DNA of 64,000 nucleotides from Anarhynchus alexandrinus (lineage: Eukaryota > Chordata > Aves > Charadriiformes > Charadriidae), in the NCBI GenBank assembly GCA_008711295.1, contig VUYV01000226.1, forward strand, positions 1,026,533 to 1,090,532, written 5' to 3'. The notes under the pieces were generated by a model. That model worked only from the letters and a program-made list of their open reading frames with translations. It had not been told where the DNA came from and did not search any database. Below are positions 50,401 through 62,400 of the stretch, piece by piece (positions within the stretch are counted from its first letter, which is position 1; each line of letters begins with the position of its first letter). Both the position numbers and the translations under genes were made by a program.

Positions 50401-53074
50401 ATTCCCTTTCCCAGCTCTTGACAGAGAAGGGTGCCTGCAGATCCCTTTGCCTGGGATCCAGAATGCTGCTCCTTGTCCCCACACCTACCAGGGCTGTCAC
50501 TGCCTCAGGCTCCCTCTGAAACCTTCCTCTACCTAGAGAAGATCATGGCTCCATTGACATGATTGACTTGTGCAGCAGGTTCTTGCCTTGGGACTTACAG
50601 GTAATATAAACTGCCTAAGAAATCACACAGGGCTTGTTCGTTGCCTTTTTATAAACTTTTTTCTCACGTTACATGGGTGGGTAAACGTGCAGTTTGAATT
50701 CTTTATTCTGGTAAAACACTGCTTTATTTCTTGTGTGTGTGTAAAGGTTTTATTGTGGTTCTGAGAGCAAGCCTGAGGAAACAGGCAGGCGGTGGCTCTG
50801 GCTGAGATGTGAGTGATGCAGCAGGGCCCTGTACACGTGTTACACACCTGGGTTAGCTACAGGCTTCACTTATGTTCTAGTCCCCAAATTTCAGTCTGTG
50901 CAAGTGGCAACTCGTGTGTGGTTGTAACACCCCGGGGAAGGAGGCTGTAACCTGGGAAGTGAAGCGTCACTGTTCGCTAGTGTAGGTGATGTAGGCTGGC
51001 TGTGACTTAAGAATAGCAGACTCTGTTTTCTGTTCTGGATGAAGTCTAAAAGCTGATTTTCTTTCCTTACCTAGGTCTTACTCGCAATTTTATTTAATTT
51101 TGTATTCTGTAGTAATGTATTTACAGACAGGAATATCTTAGAAAATGCTTGTTCATGTTTGCAAGGTGTTTTGAAAGTTCAATAAAGAACAGATTGAGAG
51201 ACAATCCATGGTGCTATAAAAATACAATCACAAAAGCTATTACAAGGATATAACGTACAAAGACATTCCTTTCACTTAGTTATTAATGGAAAGGTTTAGG
51301 TTTATGCCTTTTTGCTTTTGCAAGCCACGGACATTACGTCCTCAGCCTAAAGCGTGTTTTCTTACATCTACCACCCCTAACTCATCCACAGCTGAAAAAG
51401 CTGAAAAACACCTAACGAAGAAAAAAGGTGGAAAAAAAATGTTTGTGATGAGCTCAATGCTCGTGTTAAGTCATTGTCTGCTTAATCTGCCACTCTCACC
51501 ACTTCCTTTCCTGCAGTCAAATAAGTTTCTGGAAAGAGTAATAGGATATTTTCTGAACTGCAACTGCAGAGTCCAGTTGTGGATGGAGTCCACACTGGGA
51601 TCTGCCTGGGCAGAACTCACTGCAAGTCCTAGTCCCGAGTTGGCTGGTCTTAATTCGGCAGTTTCATTTCATGAGTTTTAACCACGAGGAAGATTAGGTA
51701 TTATTTGCTTAAGTTTCACTCAAATCCTTCTCCTTGTAGGAGCTGCTTCAACATGGACAAACTGGCACTCAGCTCTTCTCCCAGGTGCAGGACGGACGCT
51801 GCAAGCCCTTTAGCAAAACCCAGGAGTGCTAGTCCTGCACAGGGATATTTGTAGTATGCTCTTTCTAATTCCTTTGGCATTTCTGTGATTTGTGTGTTTT
51901 CTGGAGAGGGATTCTTCTGCTTCCCTGGTTATTTGCCTATGCTGGAAAGCGAAAGATTTGGTACTGACTGTGAGGAGCGGTTTCCAGGATTTGGAGCATT
52001 CTCACAAATAGTTACACGTGTTCACTGGTTCTGTGTGCTCAGAGATGATGTGCTCTAGAAAATGCATTATGGATCCTTCATGGACCATGTAATGCTTTCC
52101 ACATCAGGAAAAATCACTGTTTTATAAGAGTGAATATGTTTGTTTTGGAAAACATAAACGGCACTAGTTGTGTGGCTTTCCATGAGAACTCTGCTCGCTT
52201 GTGCAGGGCAGCCTGTCTTTAACACCACCAAGCATCTTCTGCTCTATCTGCAACTATCTGCTTCTATCAGAGCGGTAATACGTTTGGGTCACATAGACAG
52301 GACTGTGCAGGGAGTTTCTTTTCAGCTGCAGGCAACATCACCGTGGTCAAGGATTTCTGCGTGTTGAAAACAGTGGAATCCATTAATGCAAAAGATGAAG
52401 GTTATTTATGCGTTTAGTGTTTATGGTGGATGTACTTGGGGAAGAGAGAAAGCCCGTGTTCAGTGTTGAGAACATTCTATTTATAATTTTAATTCCATGC
52501 TACAGTTTTATGTGTCCAACTACGAGAACCATGAATGTCAATTCCTTTGCGCAAGAAGCAGTTTAGTTTCTTTGCCTGGTGTATTTATTAAGTCAAATTT
52601 GTGCATATTCCAGTAGTATTAAACTCATCTCTTTGCAACTGGAAAATTCATCCATATTCTAAAAATACTTAAGTAGTTTTATTTTATTCTGTTATTTTAG
52701 TAGATAAGATTGCTTCCTATCAGCAAGAATTCAACAAGTAGCCCAGCTTAGAGAAGGTTGCCCTCATAAATTTTTATCCTCCTAGGAGGAAGAGAAAATT
52801 GGAAATAATAAGAGCTTTAGCTAGGGAAAAGGCTAATAATGTCACGAACCTCATGATTTCAAGTACGGAAATTGTCTTACAATGTGAAATTCATTATGTT
52901 TAATATTCATGATACTGCTGGACTGTTTAATGAGAAACAACATAATTGATTTTCTGTTAATGAGCCATCTACCAAAAAAATATTTTTGGGAAAATTTTCT
53001 GTTGTCCATCTAAAGAATTTTTATAAACACAATTATGCATGCTATTGAAAATAAGGAACTTAACCTCAGAAAGA

Positions 53075-53095
53075 TTTTTTTTTAAAAAAAAAAAA
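53075..53095. repeat. T9A12 tract
   Basis: Nine T are followed directly by twelve A, a rigid bent-DNA tract that can also fold back on itself. Confidence 0.75.
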
Positions 53096-55673
53096 GCTAG
53101 TATTGTAAGTAAATGTGTCATTGTGGAAAGTGAAAGCAGATGTCTTAGTGTTGGCAGCTCTCTCTAAAATTCCAGCTCCACATCAGAAGCTGGAGTACCT
53201 CCCTCCATCAAAATAAATGTTACTTGAGTTAAAACAGCATTGTGTTTTTTCGTGGTGATTTCATTTGTAGTATTTACTGGTGTTGAGTCCCTCTGTGTTT
53301 CTGAATGCAATGTCCGTGCACTGGATCAGCGTAAGAAGGGCCTCTGCCCCCCTGGCACTGCTGTGCCCTGGGTTGCGGAGTGTCACATATGGAGTGCGCC
53401 AGCAGAAGGAGCATCGGGGGGTGTGCTGCAGTCAGAGCACATCTGTGAAATACCTGAAATTCTCACTCGTCTCTCTGTGAGCAGTGAAGTGCTTCAGTTG
53501 CACGTGTGGTGAACCTGAGGAAACAGAGGCCCTTGGGAAAAGGCACTTTCTTGGGGTGACACTTGGTCCTGTGTGCTCGCTCTGGGCAAAGATAGGATCA
53601 ACAGTGTGGGGAAAAAAGCACTTAGATGCCTCATACAAATTTCTACTTTACACTGTTTTAGAGCTACTGTTAATAACACTACTGCGCATCCAGTGGTTCC
53701 CCATGTCAGGATTGAACTATTGTCCATGTGTCTCCATGAAACTACTACTAAATTCGGGTACTTATTCCTAAACCAGTTCTCAACCTACAGAACTTACCAG
53801 AAAGATCTAGTACCCAAACCATCAAAGGGCATGATCCTGGAGACCTCTTAGCACAGCCTGGGAGTCTCCGTTGCCTTGACCCGCCACGCTAGATGCCATG
53901 CACAGGGCAGGAAGCTTTTCCGACCCTACAGAGCAAGTAAAGCACATACCGCATACCCAGAAGGGACTGTAATAAGGCTAAGCAGGCTTCAGTAGAGCTT
54001 TTTAGTATACATTAAGATGCTCTATAGGCATTTAGATTTGCCATTTGATGTTGATGAATGATCCTGTAGTAGTCATTAGTAAAGGAAAGGCTCAGTCCAG
54101 AGATGATGGCACTCTGACACCTCACTCCTGCTCGTGCTCAGGCTACCACTCATGGATCCAGGGAGACTCATTTTTTTCCAGCAAAATAATTTTGAAGTTT
54201 GGGTAGAATCTGCTTCCAATAGGCTGGAACCTCACTACCTTGGACTCCTTTAAAAATTCATACATTTTAAGACTAATACTCCTGTTTATTGATTAATTTT
54301 GGAAGTGTTATACTAAATACCTCTATAATGCAGTGGGTCTGTTCCGTTATCTTTCATTCGTTTGCTGAATTCCATATTTTATTGCTGCTGAAGTGAATCT
54401 TACGGATATCTTTTGCACCAAGTTCCTTAAACTCTGTTGCTGGCCAGCTGATGTCTGGAGGGCCGCTAGAAAAAATTAGAAAAATGCTGCTTGAAACCTC
54501 CTCAAGTAACTTCAGATGTTGCTCCAGTAGTCTCCAAAGCATCGCCCATCCAGGCTGGCTTCCCTCACTGGCACTGCGCAGCCCTATCCTACCACTCCAT
54601 AGGAAGCATAAAAGGGATTCAGCAAAATCATGGCTCTCAAGGAAGCTCTCTGTGTACCAGCCACTAGTGCTCTCAAATGCTGTCGTTTTTATGCAGCCGT
54701 ATTCAGCAGTGGCCTTGTGATCATACTGAAATAAAATGTTCTGGTTAAATTGTTTTGTCTTTGAAATAGTCCACCACTAAAAACCCTAGGGGGAGAATGA
54801 GCATATAATTTTCTCGCTATTTTAAACCACGTAAGCACCAAGAAAAATAGTATGATTCATTTATTTTTGAGTACGTTGATTAACTAGCAATTAAAGCTTT
54901 ATAGTATTTTCTTTATGGAACAACAAAGGCCAGTTTAATGCTTTTACTTTAGTTTCGGCTCATTGGACTGCCTTCATACCTGGTACAGTCAGATAAACGC
55001 CTGAAAGCATATGAAGTACCTGCATGCAGCTGAACATGGCCCACTTAGCTCAAAAATATGATGGGTGTTCACAGAAGGAACTTTCATTCATTCACAGCAT
55101 CTGGTTCCATTACATTCAGCCCAATCAAGCCATGAAATTGAAATTAAATGACTTTTGATGGTGGTAATATTGTAAGAATGAAAGCAAGACTGGGGGAAGG
55201 GAAATATCTGCATGGCAGAAGAGGCTCTAAGTGAGGACAAGCTGTGTAAAGTGCCTCTAAATTGTTTCATGTAAATGACTGGATGCATGGGAAGATGGAC
55301 TTGGAACTATTTGTTTTGTCCAAAGTTCATTTCACCTGCTCTTTAGAATCTAGATTGTGTCTCTGTAACATTTGCAGCGTTGTAGCGTAACCTCCTGCTG
55401 CACAGGCTCCGGGGCCAGCTGCCAGGTCTCTGTGGTGGGTGACAGGCGAGCACCCCCACCCTGCAGCACCCCCTCCGGCAGCCCCGCATACTCCCCTGCA
55501 CTGCAGTCCTGTTGCCACCCAGTGTTCCCCCAGCTTGTGGGCAGACCTCAGTCCTGCTGCTGCCCACCTCCTCGGCTGTCCCGGGGGCAGCAGGCGGGAG
55601 GGAAGGGCTAGTGGGGGAGCAGTCAGCAGGAGGTGTGTGGTGTGAGCCAGCTAGGAGGCTGTGGGGAGGTAGG

Positions 55674-55815
55674 ATCATAGAGTCATAGCGTGGTTTGGGT
55701 TGGAAGAGACCTTTAAAGGCCATCTAGTCCAACCCCCCTGCAACGAGCAGGGACATCTTCAACTAGATTGTGTCGCTCAGAGCCCCGTCCAGCCTGACCT
55801 TGAATAAGGATGGCA
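55674..55815 (-). mobile_element. CR1 LINE, 5'-truncated 3' end
   Basis: Read on the + strand, this starts with the TCATAGAGTCATAG remnant of the terminal CR1 octamer repeats. It continues through GGTTTGGGTTGGAAGAGACC, CATCTAGTCCAACCCCCCTG and GAGCAGGGACATCTTCAACT to GTCCAGCCTGACCTTGAAT, all well-known reversed CR1 3' motifs. Only about 140 bp of the 3' end remain. The match degrades after 55806, with a probable small deletion before GGATGG. CR1 is the dominant avian retroposon and is usually heavily 5'-truncated, as here. The form with GCAACGAGCAGGGACATCTTCAACT is one I associate with non-galliform birds. There is no coding capacity. Confidence 0.95.
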
Positions 55816-56156
55816 AAGTGGAGAGAGCAGGAGGAAAAAGATGGGTAGAGAATATGGGCACTGTGCCAAACCAGAATAAAATCAGCATCTGGAAATGGGC
55901 CATGGTTTCTAGCCTGAGGGCTCTGCCAACTCGTGTGTTGAAATGTGAGCAAGTTGCGCGTGCGACTGTTGAGAAACATCAGGTGGTAGAGCAGAGTGGT
56001 GCAGTGTTGCTTTCTATTTTGAGGTCTGTGGTGATCTCTATGCTTGGTGCAGCTTTGAAGTCTTTATTTATTTTTGCCACCATTACATTAATCTTCATTC
56101 ACTGTGCAGCCGTGATTTTCCAATGAGATGCATACAGTAGGGTAGGCACATCGTGC

Positions 56157-56280
56157 AAATGTATTATATACATGTTATAGTATAATACACATAATGTGTA
56201 ATGCGTTATAATGTATTTTTATTGTAATACATGCATATACTGTATACATATTACACAATTACCTACACAATATACATTTT
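56157..56280. repeat. AT-rich inverted-repeat region
   Basis: Dense TATAC/GTATA words form nested inverted repeats, including TGTGTAAT (56195-56202) with ATTACACA (56250-56257) and ATGTATT (56211-56217) with AATACAT (56226-56232). The inner pair nests inside the outer, so a two-arm cruciform is possible. Confidence 0.6.
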
Positions 56281-58661
56281 TAAGTGTTAGGGTTTGGAAG
56301 GCAGAAGGTGTTCCCATCTCTCTAGGCAGTTAGCCACTGAAAACGTCAGTGCTATGGCATGTTTTTAGGGAAGCTGTTGACCCGCTTAGGACGGCTTTGA
56401 GTCATGTGGCAAGAGAAGCTCTGTTCAGACATACCTACTCCAAACTCATTTACAAGATAACTGCTGGGAAGTGTGGTCGGACTGTTTCCCAGGCTGAGCT
56501 GCTAGGTCTGCGTGAGGGCTGGACTCTGCTTAGGGAAACAGGGATATGCCAAAGGCTATGGAAATGCCGCTCAGCTTAGAGATGCGGCTGCTGTTTCTGC
56601 TCTGCAAGAGTCGTCATAGCTCTGAGTGACACCTCGGTGCCACAATTTTCCATCGCTAAACTAGTAAAGTCCTCCTGTGTGTGAGGGCTTGTTTTCGAGG
56701 TGCTGGTAATGGGGGACACTGATGAGAATACAGTGGCAAGTCATTGTCCCAAACAGTCTGCTTGGGGTGTCCCAAAGCAAAATGGGGAGCTTATGCCCTT
56801 CCACATCCCGTGTGTGTGCTGGGTGCGGAGCACCAGCCCAGGGCCTGATTCACGGCCCGCTGTGACAGCAGAGTCGTTGCCCTGGCGTCAGCATGGTCCT
56901 CCTCCTGTGGCCACGCTCTTGGCAAGGCACTGGCATGAGTGCAAGCTTGAAGTAAATACCTGGCTTGCTTTCTGTTGAAACAAGAGGAAAAAATAGAGGA
57001 TTAAAAATACAGAAGTGCTAATAAAGCATTTGTAGCCTTATTCCTATATATAGTTTTTAGCTTCAAAAATCTTTTTGAATACTTCTTAACCAGTTATTTG
57101 AAGTAGTTGTGTACGCCTTCTGCTGCTAGAGCTGTTGGCACCCTGCTCCGCAGACAGCTAGACACCTGACTGGATATTCTTGTTACACAGGACTAGCTAA
57201 ACTCTGTCTTCTGCCTCCTCACAGCTCTTCCAGGTTCAGTTCGGGTACAAAATCAGGTGTCTACACTCCGTACCTCCGAGCTGCCAGGAGAGAGCGAAGG
57301 TCCAGCAGCTGTGCAGGTACCAGTGGGGCTTCCAGAGTGGAAAGCAAAGGCTGCTCGTGCCCCTAGCCATTTCCAGGGGTAGGAAACATGAGGCCTTGAA
57401 ACCTCGGCAGCACCAGAAGTGCCCTGCAGATCTCTGACAGTCTTTCACAGCGCTGGCCAGGCTCTGGGCTGGTGTCAGCCGGGGTAGCCGAAGGCTGGGT
57501 GGTGATGCAGCTTGCCCAGGGAGCCCAGGCAAATCAGTGCTGGTGGAAGGAAGCACATCTGTGGGCTGCTCCCTCATCTAGTGCTGAGCTTGTTGCAGAG
57601 AACAAGTGCTTCATTTGAGTTCTCTAAATACCTCATTGCCTCTAATGATAAACTGCATCTACCCAGCAGTGTCCCCACTCCTGAACCAAGCTGCGTGCAG
57701 CTGCTGTGTTTCCTGTTTATGCTCAGTCACTGCATTAGTCACCTCCACAGATATTTTTTTTCTCTGAACGGTTTCACTGTTGCTTTTTCAACCAGCTTCC
57801 TAATGTTTCTGTGATCATAGGGAAGGATTTATTAAACATTAATCCGTCTAGGCTTACACGTATCTGCCTCAGGTTGGCTGGTGGCCTTGCTGCTGCGCAG
57901 CTCTCAAACAAGCCGGCTCCCGTCTGCAGGGAGGGCTGGGGTGCTCACCTCAAACCCTGGTACTCCTTTTCCTCCCTTCTTCAAAGCGCTGTGGAAGCAA
58001 AATACCCATAGGTGAAAAAGTTGGATGTTCTACCCCTGTGTACACTGCCCTCTTGGTGAGTCCGGACTTTATTGAAAATTTTGACAGGTATAATAAATGA
58101 TGAAGAGATGTCAAGACAGGAGAGGATGGCAGTGTTTCCATCATGTGTTGAGTTTCTGTCATTGGAAAAGGTGTGTTGCTGGTTTGGGGTTTTTTTGGTG
58201 TGTTTTTTTTTTTTTATTTTATTTTCCTGAGTGCGTTAGAATATGATGTTTATTTTTCTAGGTTAGTGGGTAAGATCCCATGCAAATTGTTCCTGAAAAC
58301 ATGCTTGCTTTCCTTGTCCAGGAACAGCGTGCCTTTTCATGTCTATATTTAGCCTTCTCATAAACACGGATAGTTCCTAAAACCAGTGTCTTTCCCTTTA
58401 CGCAGCCAAGTCTGCCAGAAGCCAGTCCAGAGAAAGCAATTTCAGTTACCACAGCGTTTCTCTAGCCTTACTATTTTTGGAGGTGTTTTCAAAGGCAAAC
58501 GCACAGAAAGCAGCAGCCGTTTCAGTCACACACATTAAAATCAAGTTCCCTAATGTTAGCTGAGGAATGAATTTTACAACACATCACTTTTACTGTCATA
58601 CCTGAAGCGAGTGATTTAACTGATGACTATAATTTAAATCAAAATATTGCAGGCTTCGTTC

Positions 58662-58681
58662 GGGGGTGGGGGGGAAAGGGG
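58662..58681 (+). other. G-quadruplex motif
   Basis: Runs of five, seven and four G separated by T and AAA supply four G-triplets within 20 bases on the GPC5 sense strand. Confidence 0.6.
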
Positions 58682-61600
58682 TGAGATTTAAATGAGAAAT
58701 AAATCTAGATTGAAACTCTGGACTTTGCTTTCTGATGCTAATTTTCAAAATAATGAACGTACTTCATCTTGTTACACACGTTACACAACATTACTCCCCT
58801 GAGGCAGAGTCCGTTACGTGGTGTCGCTCGGCTGGTCCTGGCAGGGCTGCCGCTTCGGCATCTTCCAGAGCTAACGGGCACCTCGCCAGGGTGGATTTCT
58901 GTGTGAATGCAACCCGCCGCCGACGTCTGCGTCATTAAACAGGCCTTTTCCCACATGAATGAATACCTGCGTGGTTACCAAAAGAGACTCCCACGGAGAA
59001 GAGAGCAGCTCATAAGATTGGGGATGACTGGTAAGACCGGGAGTGTGCTGTGTATGAATAACAGCGGTCTGGAAAAATAGTGGGGACAGGGCATGCTGCT
59101 CTGCAGGGCGCTCTTGTTAGGAAAGGCAGCCTGGGAAGGGACGTCTCCTTCCTCCTGACTTAAGGAAAAAGTCACCTTCTCGTGCCCGTTAGCATTTTCC
59201 TGAGTCTGTCCGCATCGTGCCAGCAGCAGGCGCGTTCCCGGCACCTCCTTCACCAGACAGACGTGGCTCTGGCAGGTCTGCTGTGGGGACTGGGCAGCTC
59301 CGCAGCCAGCTGAGGTGCTCGGTATGGTTCCCTCCTGCTTCACCAGCAGTGAGACTTACGTTCCTTGGTGTTTCACAGTATGTTGTAGTGCGTAGCAAGC
59401 TCCACCTTCAAGATACACGAAAGCATCCTGGGTCCCATTCCTCCATGTAACCTTGAATCCCAAGAACTGACCTCAAACTATATTCCACAGTCACATGCAA
59501 CAGTGTTGTCCTAACTTCTTTTTTTTTTTTATTTATGGGTTTTAACAAATAACGTTGTCAGCAAACAGTTGTGTAACTCATCCGTCATACTGTATTTATC
59601 CTCAATCAGAAGATATTTTGAAAGAAAGCCGTAGCAAGTCAAGCTTGTGACAGGCTGTGTGAATCTGAGTGAAGCGGAAAGTTCCCCGAGCTGGGGAGGG
59701 TTTGTGGCTGCCAGGCTGCCGTGAGCCACGTGCAAGCGGCCATGCAAGGGTGACAATCACAAATGGAAGTCACAAATCAGACCTGCTTTTTCTTTTCCTG
59801 CCATTATATTCCTTCTGCGTTCTCTTACGATGTATCGGAAAGCCGTGTTGGTTTCTATAGGCTTCAGAATTATGGGAATTTTTTTTTCTTCACATGTACA
59901 TTTGATGATGGTTGGAGAAAATGAAGATTTCATTAATCACTGAAGTGTTTATTTATACAAGACGGGACACTCTTTTTAGTCTCTGGTTCTAGATTTGCTC
60001 GTGCTGACAAATGAGGCTGAACTTCACTGAATGCTTCCAGAGGGAAGGACCCAAGTGTCCTAAACTTCTAGGTACCTTGGGGCTTCTCTGTCTGCAAAAA
60101 TGAACCAGATCCCCTCCTGAATAACTGTCTTTGCAACCAGAGCATCCTTTGGGGGAGTTTTTCTGGCACAGCTGTCAGAGGATCCTGTAGTCATCAGGTT
60201 GGTGGTTGTAGCTGAGCTCTCAAGTGGGTCTTGTGTCACCTCTCAGCCAGAGCAGGGAATTCTGAAAAATCCACAGGCAATCTGTTATTTTTGGACACTT
60301 AATGCTGACTTGGTAGCCTTAGTGGTAACAGATTATTATGCAGAGATATACAATAGCCTATCCATCCATTTATTATCTTCCCTGATCCACTGAAACGGTG
60401 GAATATTTTTCTCAGTCATGTGTTAAATCATATATTTATGCTGGAAGGGAGGAGGTGATATAAATCTTTGCAGTGTTTAGTTCTTTGTTTAGAAGAAAAG
60501 AATGGGGTTTTTTTTTGTCTGAAGTGCCTTTTCACTTTAATGTGATACAGGTTGAATTGTGAATAGGTTTTCAGAAAGAAAAAACAGGACTCGGTTTGGG
60601 GTCTCCAGGCTTTGGCTGGAAAATGTAAAGCTCTTGCATTGTTCCTGAGCAAGAACCAAATGCCGGGGTTACGTGGAAACGGTTACAAGGTCGTCCTGGT
60701 TGGTTGTTGCAGGGCAATTAGTTTGGTATCTGGAGATCTTTTCATGTGCCTAAGCATGCGAATTTGCAGCTTCCTTTCAGAAGATGCCATTCCAGTTGCA
60801 TATCTGTTCTCTGACTCTTGATGCGCAGACGTAACAAATGATAAAAATAATTCAGTAATGACTTGAAGGTTATAGGGAGGGAGTGGAAAAGAGCTAAGAC
60901 TCCTCTTTTCCCAGCTGTGAAGTGTAATTATAGTCCTTATTCCCTTCTGGCTTTGTCCCAGAGTCCACCTTAACATGAAAAGGAGGAAGAGCTAGCTGGG
61001 ACAGGTAGCCTGGGAAGAGGGGCAGAGCGGGGCTCACATCGCACTCCATATTGTAGGTCTTAAAGACACACCCAAATCCCTACTTGATAGCTAAAGGATA
61101 AAGGGGATAAAGGCTTCTGCAGAGTGGCCAAGCTGGGTGTCGGGCTGCCTGGGGTCTCGCTGGGTGAAAAGGGGCTATCGCAGCTCCCACGCTTGCTTGG
61201 GCCAAGCCCCGAGGACGAGGTGTGCGGCTGCCCCCACGCTTTCCCACAGGGGCTCCGTGGCCGTGTTGGCAGCACCGCTCTTGCTCTCGCTGAGACAGCA
61301 GCCGCCTGCTTTTGGGGACGTACGGAGGGCGGTATGAACCTTCTCTTCCAAACTGAAGGTCTTTGTATTTTAGTGAAGAAAATGCATAACATCAAAATAA
61401 GCTGAAGATTATCTCAAACCAGGAGGAAGAGGTTTCAAAACAAAAGCCCTCAGAAACGGGATAGAACTTTGGAATCTCTGTGCGACTTTAAATGCAGCCT
61501 GGTCAAAAGTGCCTCTGGGTACCCTGAGCTCTGAAAAATATCATTAAAAAGGGAAGTAAGCTAGATCAAAAGAAAAGAAAATTCAATAGTGGCACAAGCC

Positions 61601-61840
61601 CTTCATAATTTCAGATATGAAGTCTTCTCTGGGAGAACAGTAACTAAGGGATCCCAAAATATCAACAAGGCTTTCATGGACTTTGGGTTTCTTTTTTTTA
61701 AAGCCAAAAGCTGTATGCCTCATCCTTTCTCTATAACCCAGAGGTGATTAGAGAGTTCCTGTGAAGTATCAAACTGCTGTACTCAGATGATAGGAAAGAT
61801 GTGAATAACCATATCTTAAAAGAAACGTTTGAACTTTGCC

Positions 61841-61864
61841 AAAAAAAAAAAAAAGGGGGGGGGG
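61841..61864 (+). repeat. A14G10 homopurine tract
   Basis: Fourteen A are followed directly by ten G, a purely purine strand of 24 bases. Confidence 0.85.
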
Positions 61865-61958
61865 TGGACAGGACAGAAAGGAAAAATCTGACAGAGAGGT
61901 AAATATGTGCAAGTAAGAGTTTTATCACCTGTGTTAGAAGCTGGATCCTATGTTCCTT

Positions 61959-61976
61959 AAAAAATAAATAAATAAA
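61959..61976 (+). repeat. AAAT microsatellite
   Basis: A run of AAATAAATAAATAAA, only three to four units long. Confidence 0.7.
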
Positions 61977-61979
61977 GTA

Positions 61980-62400
61980 TGTTTAATCACTCCCTGGAAA
62001 TGAGATCCCCGCTGTAACAATTAATTCATAAAGCTGCCAAAGACTTGCCGGCCTGCGGGAGTCAGGCTGGCATCCGTGATTAATGCGACTGGCAGGTGTG
62101 TGGCCGGGGTTCCGCAGAGCCGGCCGTAGGGGGGGCATCGCAAATTACTTAACCCTGCCCAAGTGGGCTTTGTCAAGAGACCCCCTGTGAGCAGATAACA
62201 AGAGGGAAATTGTAATTTTACAGCAATTCAACAGGTAATATCGAACGCCTCTCAGGGCGCTTTTTGCTTCAGCAGAGGAAAAGCGTTAGATATGATTGAA
62301 GGGCACTCTCCATCTCACAGATCTGAAGTGATTCAAAGGAGTCGTTCCGTGAGCTGATGCAAAAGGAATTGACCCACAGCTTCTGTGCTTGGTTGTCCTG
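61980..62400. promoter_or_regulatory. Candidate enhancer-like block
   Basis: About 400 bases hold AATTAATTC near 62019, GATTAA at 62078-62083, the E-box CAGGTG at 62093-62098 and the GATA motif AGATAA at 62193-62198. It has no repeat signature and no credible coding frame. Both GC-rich and TAAT-rich stretches are mixed, unlike the surrounding intron. Function is inferred from motif density only. Confidence 0.28.

Larger units (their letters stand above)
39240..55670. other. Long mixed intron with no recognisable gene
   Basis: No exon, RNA gene or mobile element was recognised. Moderately GC-rich patches lie at about 40700-41060, 42480-42800, 45010-45260 and 55340-55640. The last has too few CpGs for an island. 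Simple-sequence features include the palindrome at 44026-44042, the tandem 14-mer at 47468-47495 and the T9A12 run at 53075-53095. 52700-53000 is even, TAAT-rich sequence that may be conserved. Confidence 0.5.

Noticed and set aside
55340..55640. Possible CpG island with open frames on both strands
   Set aside because: GC content is high but CpG dinucleotides are sparse and the frames have no homology. It looks like ordinary GC-rich intron next to the CR1 fragment.
61060..61405. Overlapping 111- and 93-codon frames on opposite strands
   Set aside because: A GC-rich patch depletes stop codons in every frame. There is no domain, splice context or codon pattern to prefer either.
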